A DNA stretch of 64,000 bases from Wolbachia endosymbiont (group E) of Neria commutata (GCF_964026735.1 NZ_OZ034692.1:930001-994000); one strand, 5' to 3'; shown: positions 35,888 through 45,904, numbered from the stretch's first letter. Numbers and translations: made by a program. Notes: generated from the sequence alone by a model not told the origin.

Positions 35888-36691
35888 ATGAGATACATAC
35901 CGTTACTGAGTCGTGGTGTGATAGTGCTATATGGGCCAGACACAAAGGTCTTTTTGCAGGCTATTATAACAAATGATATTAATAAATTGAGCAATCAAAA
36001 GACTCTTTACTCTTTATTACTTAACCCTCAGGGGAAATATTTATACGATTTTTTTCTTGTTGAACATGGTAAATACATTTTCTTAGAGTGTGAAATGATG
36101 CACTTGCAACAAATAATTGAAAAACTGGATTTACTTAAAACTTATATGAAAGTAAAGATCAAAGATATTAGTTCATTATACAAGGTTGGGGTTTTACTTA
36201 ATTCAAATTTAGATGAATGTAGCAATGAATCACAGATCATCTTTTCAGATCCAAGGCATGCAGCATTAGGAGTGAGAATAATACATAAAGACGAAATAAA
36301 AGAACCAATTGGGAATTTTGCTGAATATGAAACAATAAGAATTCAAAATCTTATTCCAGATGGAGCAAAAGATATGGTGCAAAATTCGTCATTTCCACTG
36401 CAATATTTAATCGACAGAGCAAATGGTATAAGTTTTAACAAGGGGTGTTATGTAGGTCAGGAAGTTGTCAATCGAATGAGGAGACAGGAAGTATTTAGAA
36501 GAAAACTTTATCTTGTTAGTGGAAATGATGTGCTTCCAGATATTGGCACTAAGATAGTGAATAATGATAATGAAGAAATAGGAGAGCTACGCTCCAGTGT
36601 AAATAATATTGGACTTGCTCTCCTTAGTACCGCAAAAGACCACGTAAATTTATGTGTCGATAAGGTTAGGATAGCTGTAGGTAGCACTTGA
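35888..36691 (+). CDS. ygfZ: YgfZ/GcvT-like folate-binding protein
   Basis: A 267-residue protein from ATG at 35888 (a GTG at 35849 would add 13 residues). It has the signature KGCYVGQEVVNRM near residues 195-208, in which Cys is the redox residue of YgfZ, and an N-terminal GcvT-type fold beginning PLLSRGVIVLYGPDTKVFLQ with LLNPQGKYLYDFFL. YgfZ uses tetrahydrofolate to help assemble or repair Fe-S clusters of proteins such as MiaB. Stand-alone gene, convergent with nadK. Confidence 0.88.
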   Translation: MRYIPLLSRGVIVLYGPDTKVFLQAIITNDINKLSNQKTLYSLLLNPQGKYLYDFFLVEHGKYIFLECEMMHLQQIIEKLDLLKTYMKVKIKDISSLYKVGVLLNSNLDECSNESQIIFSDPRHAALGVRIIHKDEIKEPIGNFAEYETIRIQNLIPDGAKDMVQNSSFPLQYLIDRANGISFNKGCYVGQEVVNRMRRQEVFRRKLYLVSGNDVLPDIGTKIVNNDNEEIGELRSSVNNIGLALLSTAKDHVNLCVDKVRIAVGST

Positions 36692-36723
36692 AAACACGCA
36701 GCCATATTTTCAAGCAAAGAAAC

Positions 36724-37515
36724 TTAACACAAGAATTGCTTGTCAAAAATTCTTTCATCAAGAGAATAATCCTTATCAAAAAGCAGCGTGATTGTGTTTT
36801 CTTGGTCCTTTTGTATTTTTATCTGCGATATATCATGAAACTCTTTGTAATCTGAAACGACAATTACTGGACGGTTTTTTACGTCGTTAATGTCAATTTG
36901 CACTACCGTATCATTTGAAATTAGCGCCCCATTCCAGTGTCTAGGGTAATAACTATTGATAGATGTGAGTGAAAGTAAATTTGAATTGAGTGGTAATATT
37001 GGACCACCAGCGGAGAAATTATATGCAGTGCTGCCCGTGGGTGTGGAAAGTATTATCCCATCTCCCCTAAATTTTTCTACTTTTAGCTTGTTATTAATAG
37101 TGACATTCATTTCCACTATTTGATTCGTTTTCCTAAAAACGTATACCTCATTTACCGCTGTATAGTGATATTTATTGCCACTTGTGTCTATGGCTTCCAT
37201 TTTTAATAAGGTTAACTGAGTTGAAATTGTATGCTCTATATGATCAATTAAATCTTCACTGCAGCTAAAACACTTATTCATTAAAAATCCAACATTACCT
37301 GTGTTTATGCCATACACATGCATGTTTTTATTCTCCATAACGTAATTATGTAAAGTACGCAGCATAAAGCCATCGCCACCGACAACTATTAGTAGATCAA
37401 TTTCAGATTTATTTTCCTCTGCTATATCGATAAAGTTAAGCTCTCGTAGTATCTTAGATACTTTCTGTGATTTTGGTGATTCAGAAGCAATATAGCCTAT
37501 ATTTCTGTAATTCAT
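36724..37515 (-). CDS. nadK: NAD kinase
   Basis: A 263-residue protein. Motifs: VVGGDGFMLRTLHNY (GGDG), YGINTGNVGFLMN, and STPTGSTAYNFSAGGPILPL, all diagnostic of NAD kinase. It phosphorylates NAD to NADP. Size is normal. It reads toward ygfZ; the two stops are 32 bases apart. Confidence 0.95.
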   Translation of the reverse strand: MNYRNIGYIASESPKSQKVSKILRELNFIDIAEENKSEIDLLIVVGGDGFMLRTLHNYVMENKNMHVYGINTGNVGFLMNKCFSCSEDLIDHIEHTISTQLTLLKMEAIDTSGNKYHYTAVNEVYVFRKTNQIVEMNVTINNKLKVEKFRGDGIILSTPTGSTAYNFSAGGPILPLNSNLLSLTSINSYYPRHWNGALISNDTVVQIDINDVKNRPVIVVSDYKEFHDISQIKIQKDQENTITLLFDKDYSLDERIFDKQFLC

Positions 37516-37549
37516 GCTTCAGCAAGCTCTTTACAAAGTGAAGGAAAAA

Positions 37550-37810
37550 TTAAAAAATGTCCCCATACTTATCGTTAAACCTAGCCATTCTGCTGGTTTT
37601 ACTTGTTGAACCACTTGTCAAACTCCCAGTCCATGCAGGGTGATTATGAAGATCTCTTTCAGATTTCACTTCGGCACCTTCCTCTCCCCAGGTTGAACCA
37701 GTTTCAAACCGTTCACCATTTGTCTGAACTATGATAATTCTATGATAATTAACTCCTAACATTGCTAACGTGTAAATTGTTAATTTTTTATTGTACTTAA
37801 TTTTGTCCAT
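37550..37810 (-). CDS. rpmE: 50S ribosomal protein L31
   Basis: The frame gives 86 residues; L31 homology begins at about residue 17 (LGVNYHRIIIVQTNGERFET, then STWGEEGAEV and HNHPAWTG) and ends with MARFNDKYGDIF. The start is uncertain: MDKIKYN at 37810 or ATG at 37762 just before the L31 core; neither has a clear ribosome site. The form lacks the Cys residues of zinc-binding L31, as is common in Alphaproteobacteria. It sits between nadK and fabD and is read divergently from fabD. Confidence 0.85.
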   Translation of the reverse strand: MDKIKYNKKLTIYTLAMLGVNYHRIIIVQTNGERFETGSTWGEEGAEVKSERDLHNHPAWTGSLTSGSTSKTSRMARFNDKYGDIF

Positions 37811-37883
37811 TTAGTCAAGCATTATTACAGAATGTTGACAGCAAATAAACAAAGTAATATATTTAATAAAAAATAAATAAATC

Positions 37884-38813
37884 ATGATTTTCGCCTTCCC
37901 TGGTCAGGGCTCTCAGTTTGTCGGAATGGGGAAAAATTTATATAGTGAATTTTCTGTTGCTAAACAAGTATTTGATGAAGTAGATAGCATACTAAATAGA
38001 AAATTATCTAGTTTAATCTTCAACGGCCCTATTGAAGAATTAACGATCACAGAAAATGCCCAACCAGCTATAATGGCGGTGTCAATCGCGACGCTACGCG
38101 TTATGGAGCATCAGTTTGGTAAATCCCTTTTCTTGGGTCATAATATTAAATATGTTTGTGGGCATTCAGTTGGTGAATATACAGCGCTATGTGCCGCAGG
38201 AGCTTTAACACTTGAATCCACAGTAAAGCTACTAAAAGTTCGTAGCGAAGCAATGCACGAAGCCTCACTAAGGTGCAAAGGTGGTATGGTTGCATTGCTC
38301 GGAGCAGAGTTAAACGAAGTAGAAGACATATTAAAATCAGTTCAGATTGACGGAATTTGTGAGATTGCAAATGATAATGGTGGCGGACAAGTAGTTTTAA
38401 GCGGAACTATAGAGGCTCTTGAAATGTTACCTGATTTGCTTAAGGACTCGAGTATCAAGAAACTAATAAAATTACAGGTTAGTGGACCTTTTCATTCTTT
38501 CCTTATGAGACCTGCTGACGAAAAAGTTTTGGAATTTTTAGAGGGCGTTGAAATGATGCGCCCTACCCTTCCCTTGTTGTCAAATGTTACAGCTAAAGAA
38601 GAAAGCGATCCAAAAATCATAAAATCTTTGCTTGCTAAACAAATTGTAAGTAGAGTGAGATGGAGAGAGATGGTTTTACATATGGCAAGCCATGGCATCA
38701 ACAAGTTTATTGAAATAGGTCCTAATAAAGTTTTATCCAATTTAGTCAAAAGAATTGATCAATCTATCAGCGTGAAAAATATAGATAACTTTGTTATTAA
38801 TTGGTACTCGTAG
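37884..38813 (+). CDS. fabD: Malonyl-CoA:ACP transacylase FabD
   Basis: A 309-residue protein, the same length as E. coli FabD. FAFPGQGSQFVGMGKNL starts the domain; GHSVGEYTAL contains the nucleophile Ser95; GPFHSFLM has the catalytic His; the C-terminal part has FIEIGPNKVLSNLVKRI. It loads malonate on acyl carrier protein in fatty-acid synthesis. Its last 17 bases overlap the 3' end of the convergent flavoprotein gene. Confidence 0.96.
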   Translation: MIFAFPGQGSQFVGMGKNLYSEFSVAKQVFDEVDSILNRKLSSLIFNGPIEELTITENAQPAIMAVSIATLRVMEHQFGKSLFLGHNIKYVCGHSVGEYTALCAAGALTLESTVKLLKVRSEAMHEASLRCKGGMVALLGAELNEVEDILKSVQIDGICEIANDNGGGQVVLSGTIEALEMLPDLLKDSSIKKLIKLQVSGPFHSFLMRPADEKVLEFLEGVEMMRPTLPLLSNVTAKEESDPKIIKSLLAKQIVSRVRWREMVLHMASHGINKFIEIGPNKVLSNLVKRIDQSISVKNIDNFVINWYS

Positions 38814-41751
38814 GACTACCAGTTGGACCCATAAGGATTATTTGCTCATCTTCTTTTAGGTATCTACATAAATTAGTGGAACCACCAGTTTCGAGCACAA
38901 TAGTGGAGATTATTCCTTTTTCTTTATCCACTTCAGTGCCTGTTACGGCTATACCTTCCATAGCAAATTTTGTATTATTAATTTTTCTGCTGTTAACTTC
39001 GAAATTTTGCAATCGAAAGAATTGCCCAGGCTTAAAATTTTTTGCTGCAAGTGGCGCTTTAATCACTATTTCTACCACTTTATCGGTTAAAAATTGCACT
39101 TTTATAACTTTTGCAGTGAATTGCTCTTCTATTTTGCTAAAAAACTCTTCGTTGGCTCGTGTTGGTTCATCTACTTGGATGGGAGAGTATTTTAAAAGTT
39201 GAGAAATAATAGGATAGCCGTTTTTTGCACTCGCCATAGCTTTCACAACACTGCCACTATATGAAGGATGTAAGTCGCCAAAAAAGCTGATTGCTTTATT
39301 GCCTTGCTTATATACTAATATTCTATCTTTATTCTCCATTTTAGGAGAGAAGATTTGATCTACCTCTTTTCCTAATGAATTAATTTGAGTAAAATATCCA
39401 TTCTGTAATTTAAAGTACTCTTTATCTTCAGTCGCAATAACAGTATTTGGCTCGGTACCTACTGCTATGAAAATAGAACGCGCTTTTATACATTTTATTT
39501 CACCAGATTTACTGTCAACTAGCTTCAATGATTCGGTATGATTATATTGATCTGTCAAAATTTCAACTGGCTCTAAATTTTCGATAAAGTGAATTCCTTC
39601 TGATAACCCATTTTGTACCTCTTCACTATTTAATCGATAACTTGGTGAATCTTTTAACTTTTTTCTATATATAACTTTCACTCCTCCCCAGTTTTGCATT
39701 AACTCTAATATTTTCGATTCTTCCCCACTTTCTTTTGCAATCTTGGACTCTTCTCTAATTAATTTAGCATGTAATATAAACTCATTTGCAATTTCATGTT
39801 CTTCCTCCGTCCAATCTTTTTCAACATAGTTTTTCCCATGTTTGTCGACCAGCATTTCATACCTATGGAGAAATTTTTCTACTTGAATTGGATAATACGC
39901 TAAAGCTTCAGTAGCAGTGTCAATTGCAGTGAGTCCTGCTCCTATTACAACTATCGGCATACGCACTTGCAGGTTTACTATGGAATCAAATTTAAGAGCA
40001 CCTGTCAGCTGCAGAGACATCAAAAAATCAGATGCCATTCGCACTCCACGAGCTAGCATATTCTTTATTTTTATCATTTTAGGTTTACCAGAGCCAAGCG
40101 CCAAGGCGATATGATTGAAACCCAAATTGAAGCTATCTTTTACGGTAATTGTACCACCAAAACGAATGCCGCCATAAATTGTAAAATTTTCACGTCTTTC
40201 TAGCAATAGTCTGATAATTTTTAAGTAATTCTTATCCCATCTGGAGGTAATTCCATATTCTGCTACTCCACCAAATCCACCAGCCGTTCGTTCACTTAAC
40301 TTTTCATACTGAAAGCTTTTAATTGGCTGAAAATCATCAATCAAAGGCTCAATTTTCAGTCCATCAATCGCAATAACATTATGTCCATCATTTAATAAGT
40401 GATGGACCAAATTAAAACCTGCAGGGCCTTGTCCCACAACTAGCACATTCTTTCCAGTATTTTCTTTTGGCAATGGGCACTGAAAATTTAGAGGGTTCCA
40501 CCGGCTGAGAAGAGAATATATTTCAAATCCATATGGTAAACTGAGCACGTCATCCAAAGTTCTAGTTTCAATCATTGGCACATTCACAGGTTCTTGTTTT
40601 TGATATATGCACGAATTCATGCAATCATTGCATATCCTATGTCCCGTAGCTGCACATAACGGGTTATCTATCATCACAATTGCAAGGCTTGCTATGCTGT
40701 ACCCTTCACTTTTCACCATATTCATTTCTGATATTTTTTGCTCCAGTGGGCACCCGTGCAGTTCAACTTTAAGTGGGGATTTTTTAAAAGTTTTGTCATT
40801 GTTCAATGGACTTTCTACACATCCCTCTGTCATCTGAGTAGCTTGACTACTCAGATCCACACTTCTTTCTTTTCCAGATTCCAGCGTTACGTGCTGGAAT
40901 GACACCGACGTATCTAACAATCCTTTTGAACAGCTATCTTTGTTTTGTTTATGACAGAATATGCAGTAGTGAACGTTATCTAGTGCTTTTTCCAAACTAG
41001 GTTTTTCACTTGTTAGGTCAAAGCCATATCGTCTTTTTATTTCATTTGAGCACAATACTTCAACTTCACCAATTTCTTTTCTGGAAAGCGGTATTAAGTT
41101 TTCGTGGTCAATTTTTTTGTGTGTACTAAACAGTATTGATGTCATTCCAGCGCGTGACGCTGGAATCCAGCTATTTTGTTTCTGGATCCCAGTGTCAAGC
41201 ACTGGGATGACAGAGGAATTTTCATTTTTAACTCTCCACGCTGCATATTGCGCTGCAAGTTCTACTTCTTCTTTGTGATTTTCTTTGTCCTCAAACCAAT
41301 GCATAACCTGTTCAGCAAATTTTTGCTCTGTTACCGGTAAAGTGAAAAAATGATTTAGTCTCTCGGTAATGTAATCAATATTTATGCTTGCCACATCAGC
41401 ATATTTCTTCAATGCATAGCGCTGAACAAATAATCTTTTGCATTTATATACTGCAGCAAAGTCACTATGTCTTTTCTTTAATTCTTCTACTTCTTCTTCG
41501 ATGTTGAAAAGTTTTGCAACGAATCCATCAAGTAAATATGAGAGATCTATTATTAACTGAGATCCCAGTGTCAAGCACTGGGATGACACCGAAAAGGGAG
41601 CTGCCCTTGCTGCAACTAATGAATGGAATAAATTTTCATCACATGATTTAATATAGTTCAAAAATATTTCGTCTAATTTTATTAACCCGTCACGGGCATA
41701 TAGATCTAAAAATGCGATGTTAAAATTTAGCTGCATTAGAGCATTATACAA
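38797..41751 (-). CDS. Large flavoprotein: glutamate-synthase-small-subunit-like oxidoreductase with palindromic insertions
   Basis: A 984-codon frame. An N-terminal helical region of about 400 residues is followed by a GltD/dihydropyrimidine-dehydrogenase-like FAD/NADP module: NVLVVGQGPAGFNLVHHLLN (residues about 445-465), TAGGFGGVAEYGI, and PIVVIGAGLTAIDTATEALA for the second nucleotide site. Near the C-terminus is a ferredoxin-reductase-type FAD barrel (FKPGQFFRLQNFE ... LMGPTGSPT). The protein stops right there, so the NAD-binding half of that module is missing. Three palindromic repeats lie in frame in the N-terminal 300 residues (around 57, 185-210 and 280-310). Reaction unknown. The gene may be functional or recently shortened. 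Confidence 0.7.
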   Translation of the reverse strand: MYNALMQLNFNIAFLDLYARDGLIKLDEIFLNYIKSCDENLFHSLVAARAAPFSVSSQCLTLGSQLIIDLSYLLDGFVAKLFNIEEEVEELKKRHSDFAAVYKCKRLFVQRYALKKYADVASINIDYITERLNHFFTLPVTEQKFAEQVMHWFEDKENHKEEVELAAQYAAWRVKNENSSVIPVLDTGIQKQNSWIPASRAGMTSILFSTHKKIDHENLIPLSRKEIGEVEVLCSNEIKRRYGFDLTSEKPSLEKALDNVHYCIFCHKQNKDSCSKGLLDTSVSFQHVTLESGKERSVDLSSQATQMTEGCVESPLNNDKTFKKSPLKVELHGCPLEQKISEMNMVKSEGYSIASLAIVMIDNPLCAATGHRICNDCMNSCIYQKQEPVNVPMIETRTLDDVLSLPYGFEIYSLLSRWNPLNFQCPLPKENTGKNVLVVGQGPAGFNLVHHLLNDGHNVIAIDGLKIEPLIDDFQPIKSFQYEKLSERTAGGFGGVAEYGITSRWDKNYLKIIRLLLERRENFTIYGGIRFGGTITVKDSFNLGFNHIALALGSGKPKMIKIKNMLARGVRMASDFLMSLQLTGALKFDSIVNLQVRMPIVVIGAGLTAIDTATEALAYYPIQVEKFLHRYEMLVDKHGKNYVEKDWTEEEHEIANEFILHAKLIREESKIAKESGEESKILELMQNWGGVKVIYRKKLKDSPSYRLNSEEVQNGLSEGIHFIENLEPVEILTDQYNHTESLKLVDSKSGEIKCIKARSIFIAVGTEPNTVIATEDKEYFKLQNGYFTQINSLGKEVDQIFSPKMENKDRILVYKQGNKAISFFGDLHPSYSGSVVKAMASAKNGYPIISQLLKYSPIQVDEPTRANEEFFSKIEEQFTAKVIKVQFLTDKVVEIVIKAPLAAKNFKPGQFFRLQNFEVNSRKINNTKFAMEGIAVTGTEVDKEKGIISTIVLETGGSTNLCRYLKEDEQIILMGPTGSPTSTN
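40821..40908. repeat. Wolbachia palindromic element inside a coding gene
   Basis: ATCTGAGTAGCTTGACTACTCAGAT and CCAGATTCCAGCGTTACGTGCTGGAATGAC lie side by side and each form a hairpin. They are translated in frame in the flavoprotein gene (SSQATQMTEG, then VTLESGKE in the gene strand). Confidence 0.8.
41141..41214. repeat. Wolbachia palindromic element inside a coding gene
   Basis: GTCATTCCAGCGCGTGACGC continues as TGGAATCCAG, and CTGGATCCCAGTGTCAAGCA continues as CTGGGATGAC: two palindromes in tandem. Translated in frame as VIPVLDTGIQ and SWIPASRAGMT. Confidence 0.85.
41561..41590. repeat. Wolbachia palindromic element inside a coding gene
   Basis: GATCCCAGTGTCAAGCACTG followed by GGATGACACC is one 22-base palindrome arm pair. 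Translated in frame near residue 57 of the flavoprotein (VSSQCLTLGS). Confidence 0.8.
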
Positions 41752-41809
41752 TAGATCGTCTGCAGGACCATTATTTTAGTAGCAGCAAAGTTTTGGTGTT
41801 TTATGAAAA

Positions 41810-43187
41810 CTATAAATCAAGCATTGCACCTATTTCTGGTTTAGAAGTCTTAACTTCATTCTTTTGTGTTTTTGGCCCTCTATCTTGATCTTTCTTCAAT
41901 TCATCGACTTTAGCGCTAAGTGCTTTGATTTGGCCAGGAGTTAGATTCTTTAATTGCTTAGCTAGAGGTTGTAATTCAGCACTATTCTTACCCTCCAATT
42001 TCGAAGTGTCTAAATTATAAGAGTCTTTTGCGAATTTATGGAAGTCTTGTCTAAATCCTTCGTTTTTTCCAGTATCTTTAAGTTCAGCAACTTTTTTTAA
42101 TAAATCTTTCACACTTTCTTGTTTATCTCCAGGAATTTGTGACAAGAGTTTAGTATTTGCCATCGAATGAGCATAATGCTGAACTTGTTGCAGGTGTTTG
42201 TAATTTTTGTTCTCTATGGGCTTTATCTTGTTCTGCCTCATCAACTCTTGTCTCAACTTGCGCTCTAATCTCTTTATTAGCTTCGCTCATTATTAATTTA
42301 AATTTGCCTAATTTTTCTTTAAATTTATCATCATCAGCCTTAGCGAGTGTACTATCTCCTTTTTCCTTCAGTACTTTTAAATCCTTTAATGTTAATGCAA
42401 CTTCTTCATTTTCTTCACCTTTTACGGTAATTCTCTTGCCATCACTGTTTTTTATTTGTTCTTCTAAGGCCTTAAACCCATCCTCATTCAAAAAATATTT
42501 CTTTATAAAAACCGCATCATCTGGAAGTAGATTATCCGTTGCTTTATCGTATCCTGCTTGAACGTAATCATGTTCAAGCTCTGCTAAATAACTTACCGCA
42601 TTTGATGATCTGAAAGGTAACTTATCAATGAGGTTTTTAAGTAAATGCGTTACTTTTTTTCCTGCATATTTAGTTGCATTTCCTATACCTTTTGATATCG
42701 CCTCTCTTTTATATACAGCAAAACAAATAAGAGCTATTGCTGCTAACACTCCTATGCCTATACCAATAAATGGTGCTGCAACCGCCAGTCCAGCACCTAT
42801 AGCAAGTGTTTTACCAAGGCTATTAACTTTTTGTATCACAGTTGGATCTTTACTAAGTTCTTCAATGAGTTGTTTTTGTTCGTTTGGATTTGCTTGTAAA
42901 TATTCGTCTGTAGCTTTTAGAAATTCTGGATTTTGTCTCAACAATTCAATTGTCTGTTTTTTAGAAAATTTCACTTTTCCTGTAGTCTGATTGTGACTAT
43001 TGAGCTTTTGCAAATCTGGGCTTTGTAAAAGCAGATCTGAGACTACTCGATCCAAACCTACACCTTTATTCCTTTTAGCAAGATTCACTATAGCTGTAGC
43101 AAATCTTTCCCTAGCAAATCTTTCATTATTGCCTGTCTTTGTTGCACCAGTACTTCCTGCGCCACCTTGTACCATCTTCAACTCCAT
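41810..43187 (-). pseudogene. Frameshifted membrane protein of unknown function (about 459 codons)
   Basis: Two overlapping minus-strand frames. The first (43187 or better 43175, where GGAG lies 6 bases upstream, to 42150) has charged helices, one long hydrophobic hairpin at about residues 127-160 (LAIGAGLAVAAPFIGIGIGV) and a Lys-rich region. It ends soon after EQDKAHREQKLQ. The second (entering near 42250, ending at 41810) continues KHLQQVQHYAHSMANTKLL and then repeats Lys/Leu-rich helices to a C-terminus EIGAMLDL. The smooth join of composition suggests one gene with a single indel near 42150-42250. No family recognised. Confidence 0.6.
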
Positions 43188-43309
43188 TCATTGTAAATAT
43201 GCTTAATTATATATAATAATTGTTAATTATATTATAATTAATATGAAATATATAATTTCTTATCTGCTTAGCAGAGTGGGAAGAAGTAAGTAGTAAGTAA
43301 CCGTTTACA

Positions 43310-45185
43310 TCGGGAGAGTAGACCGGTGGAACTTCCCCACCAGTCTCTCGCAGAACTGTGCATGAACCTCGCGACTCACACAGCTCCCATTATTCAGTCT
43401 TTTGCCCTAAACCAAGTGTCCAGTGGTAAAAAGTATTTGGCTCTTCTTTCCTCATTTTTCCTAGAAGTTGCCTTGCTAGTCTTCCATGATTTCGAAGCTT
43501 CTTATACTTTCTTCTGACCCACTTTTCTAGGTGCCGCTCTATGTTTCTCAGAGGTTTGTATATCTCTTTCCTGTAAAACCTGCCATAGTACTGATACCAG
43601 CCTCTGACTATTGGATTTACTATCTTTGATATTTCCTCTGATGTTTTGTGTGTATTTCGTAGTATTTTCCATGACCTTATGGTTGTAGTAATATTTTTCT
43701 TGGCCTTGTTGCTAATCGCAGGAAGAAATGAAACAAAATGCTTTCCTATTTTATTTCTTGCTAACCTGGGTCTAAATGTATAACCCAGAAAATCAAAACT
43801 TTGTTTAGGAAATTCACTTTTCCTATTGTCATCCTTGCAGTACACAATTTGTGTCTTTTCAGGATGTAATTTTAGCTTATACTCAGCCAATCTTTCTTCT
43901 ATTGCTACCCTCATAAATTCTGCCTGCCTACTACTCTTGCAGTGCACTATCGCATCATCTACATACCTCTCAAATGCTATTGTTGGGCACTTTCGTCTCA
44001 TCCACTCATCAAATACATGATGCATAAATATGTTTGAGATCAGCGGGCTTGTTGAACCTCCTTGCGGAACTCCTTTTTCCCTAACTACCTTACCGCCATC
44101 TGCTTGCTGAATTGGAGCTTTTATCCATCTTTCAACATACAGTATGACCCATTTGCAGTCTGTGTGCCTTTTGATAGCTTGCAATGCCAACTCGTGGTCC
44201 AAATTGTCGAAAAATCCTGCTATATCAAGATCTATCGTCCAATCGTACCACCAGCATCTTTTCCTCGCAGTTCCTACCGCATCCAGTGCAGATTTGTTTG
44301 GTCTATAACCATATGAATCTTCATGAAACTTCGGTTCTACTAACGGTTCTAGATACATTGTAGCTGCTGTCTGCGCTATCCTGTCCGATACTGAAGGAAC
44401 ACATAAAATTCTTTGTCCCCCTCCCGTACCTTTTGGTATTGCTACAGCTTTTACAGGCTCTGGAAAATAACTTCCAGATGACATCCGATTCCATAGTTTA
44501 TAGAGATTATCTTTTAGATCTTCCTCAAACTTTGTTATCGAAACCTCATCTACACCAGCAGCACCCTTGTTTTTGGACACTTGTTTATAAGCTCTCCTAA
44601 TAAGTTGCTTCGGTATATCAAAAGACTTTGTTTTATTCATTTACTCCTCCCTTTCGGTTGACAAATAACTAAAACTGAATAACTCAGCCCCTTCGCTCCA
44701 TTCCCATTACAGAAACTTCTTCACTACTACGAGCTGATCCGCCCCTGTTTTCCGTATCGGTACTCTCACCCTTGGAGTTTAGCTCCTTGGATTTCTCCCT
44801 TATCATCGAAACGACAGGTTCCCGTAGTTCCACACAATAGCCTGAAATAGATTCATGCCACCTCTATGCCGGACGCCATCTACCCAGTAAACAAGTTCCT
44901 GATAGACTTATCCCAGGTTAATCAAGACCCCCTGGTTTTGACGCCACCTAATTGTTTTCGACACTTCATCAGTGGTTCACTTTCGTTCATCTTTCTATTC
45001 CATACATGACGCATAATTACGCCTTTTCCATAATGCTCACTACCTTGGCTCTTTACCAAAGCAGCTTATGGTTGTTTGAAGCCTGCTCTTGTAAACCGGC
45101 TTCGAGGGGCCCACCCTCATCTATTGCGTAGCTTTTGCACTTAGTTTGCTCTTTTCAGAACATTCTTTGTGTCTCTATGGCACAC
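43310..45185 (-). mobile_element. Group II intron with intact reverse transcriptase
   Basis: Read on the minus strand it starts GTGTGCCATAGAGACACAAA at 45185, matching the GUGYG 5' consensus. Domains I-III fill 44641-45185, a stretch with no gene. The reverse-transcriptase gene lies in domain IV. Domain V is at 43386-43353 (GAGCTGTGTGAG ... ATGCACAGTTC, with the AGC triad), then domain VI and a 3' end near 43310 (CTACTCTCCCGAT). The 5' exon is an IS110 transposase gene; the 3' exon does not continue it. The intron is about 1.88 kb and looks complete. Confidence 0.85.
43390..44640 (-). CDS. ltrA: Group II intron reverse transcriptase/maturase
   Basis: A 416-residue protein. Reverse-transcriptase blocks are visible: KGAAGVDEVSITKFEEDL (RT-0/1), PKGTGGGQRILCVPSVSDRI, YGYRPNKSALDAV, TIDLDIAGFFDNLDHELAL, GVPQGGSTSPLISNIFMHHV and the active site FERYVDDAIVHC. 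The maturase domain reads NPIVRGWYQYYGRFYRKEIY. No HNH endonuclease follows, so target entry would rely on single-stranded DNA or reverse splicing, as in bacterial classes without En. It is intact and in the right place inside the intron. TTG or ATG start at 44640 with GGGAGG upstream. Confidence 0.93.
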   Translation of the reverse strand: MNKTKSFDIPKQLIRRAYKQVSKNKGAAGVDEVSITKFEEDLKDNLYKLWNRMSSGSYFPEPVKAVAIPKGTGGGQRILCVPSVSDRIAQTAATMYLEPLVEPKFHEDSYGYRPNKSALDAVGTARKRCWWYDWTIDLDIAGFFDNLDHELALQAIKRHTDCKWVILYVERWIKAPIQQADGGKVVREKGVPQGGSTSPLISNIFMHHVFDEWMRRKCPTIAFERYVDDAIVHCKSSRQAEFMRVAIEERLAEYKLKLHPEKTQIVYCKDDNRKSEFPKQSFDFLGYTFRPRLARNKIGKHFVSFLPAISNKAKKNITTTIRSWKILRNTHKTSEEISKIVNPIVRGWYQYYGRFYRKEIYKPLRNIERHLEKWVRRKYKKLRNHGRLARQLLGKMRKEEPNTFYHWTLGLGQKTE

Positions 45186-45741
45186 TTTGATCAACCAATT
45201 CTATCATCTCATCTTCTAAGGATTGGATTTGATTTTGCAAAACAACGAGTAGCTCTTCCATTTGTTTGATTATGGATATATCAGTTACCTGATGAGCTTG
45301 GGTTTTTTGTATTTTTGCTATTTCTACTAGTTGATTTCTGCGAGATAACTTTTGCTTCAAACAATCAATATTATTGTTACTAACTTTTAAAGGAGTAACA
45401 CGCATATCTGTATTACTAACGTAACGTGAGATGATGCTACAGTCTATTTTATCAGTTTTAGTAGCAATACCAAGGCTTTTTGCATAGTCTCTCACCCATC
45501 TTGGTTGAATGACATATACTTCGAAACTATGGCTTAGTAAAGTATAAGCACATAATTTTTCGTATCCACCAGTTGCTTCAAGTCCAACTTTGGTTACGTT
45601 ATGTAAACGCAAAAAGTCAAGTATTTGATCAATAGCTTGTATGTTATTTTCAAATACTTTATGATGTCCAAGTGGATGAATGTGGATGTCTAATTTGTTT
45701 TTGCTAACATCGATGCCAGCAATGATATTTGATGAATTCAT
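45175..45741 (-). pseudogene. IS110-family transposase, N-terminal half, cut by a group II intron
   Basis: From ATG at 45741 the product starts MNSSNIIAGIDVSKNKLDIH, followed by KVGLEATGGYEKLCAYTLLS and SLGIATKTDKIDCSIISRYV. These give the Asp, Glu, Asp, Asp of the RuvC-like DEDD domain. About 185 residues are real; at 45185 the group II intron begins and the frame ends within its first bases. The serine-containing C-terminal transposase domain is missing, and I do not see it on the far side of the intron. Confidence 0.85.
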
Positions 45742-45839
45742 AATTCCTCCATAGAATAATATGTAATACTGCATTTTCCACCCTTATATACGAGCCTCAA
45801 CGCTCAATCAGTTGTTCGGAACTTTCAGTATAATAAATC

Positions 45840-45904
45840 AGAGAAGAGAACCTTGCTTCGGTACGGTCCTTATTGACCAAGAATATCGACGGTTCCTCTT
45901 CTCT
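45840..45904 (-). ncRNA. Candidate IS110 bridge-RNA structure
   Basis: It lies 100-165 bases upstream of the IS110 transposase start, in the non-coding left end where IS110-group elements encode their bridge RNA. On the minus strand AGAGAAGAGGAACC pairs with GGTTCTCTTCTCT (13 pairs, one bulged G). Inside are two unpaired strands of about 11-12 bases (GTCGATATTCTT and GTACCGAAGCAA) closed by a GGTC/GACC hairpin. A stem, an internal loop with two strands and a distal hairpin is the layout of a bridge-RNA recognition loop. This is inference from structure and position. Confidence 0.4.
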
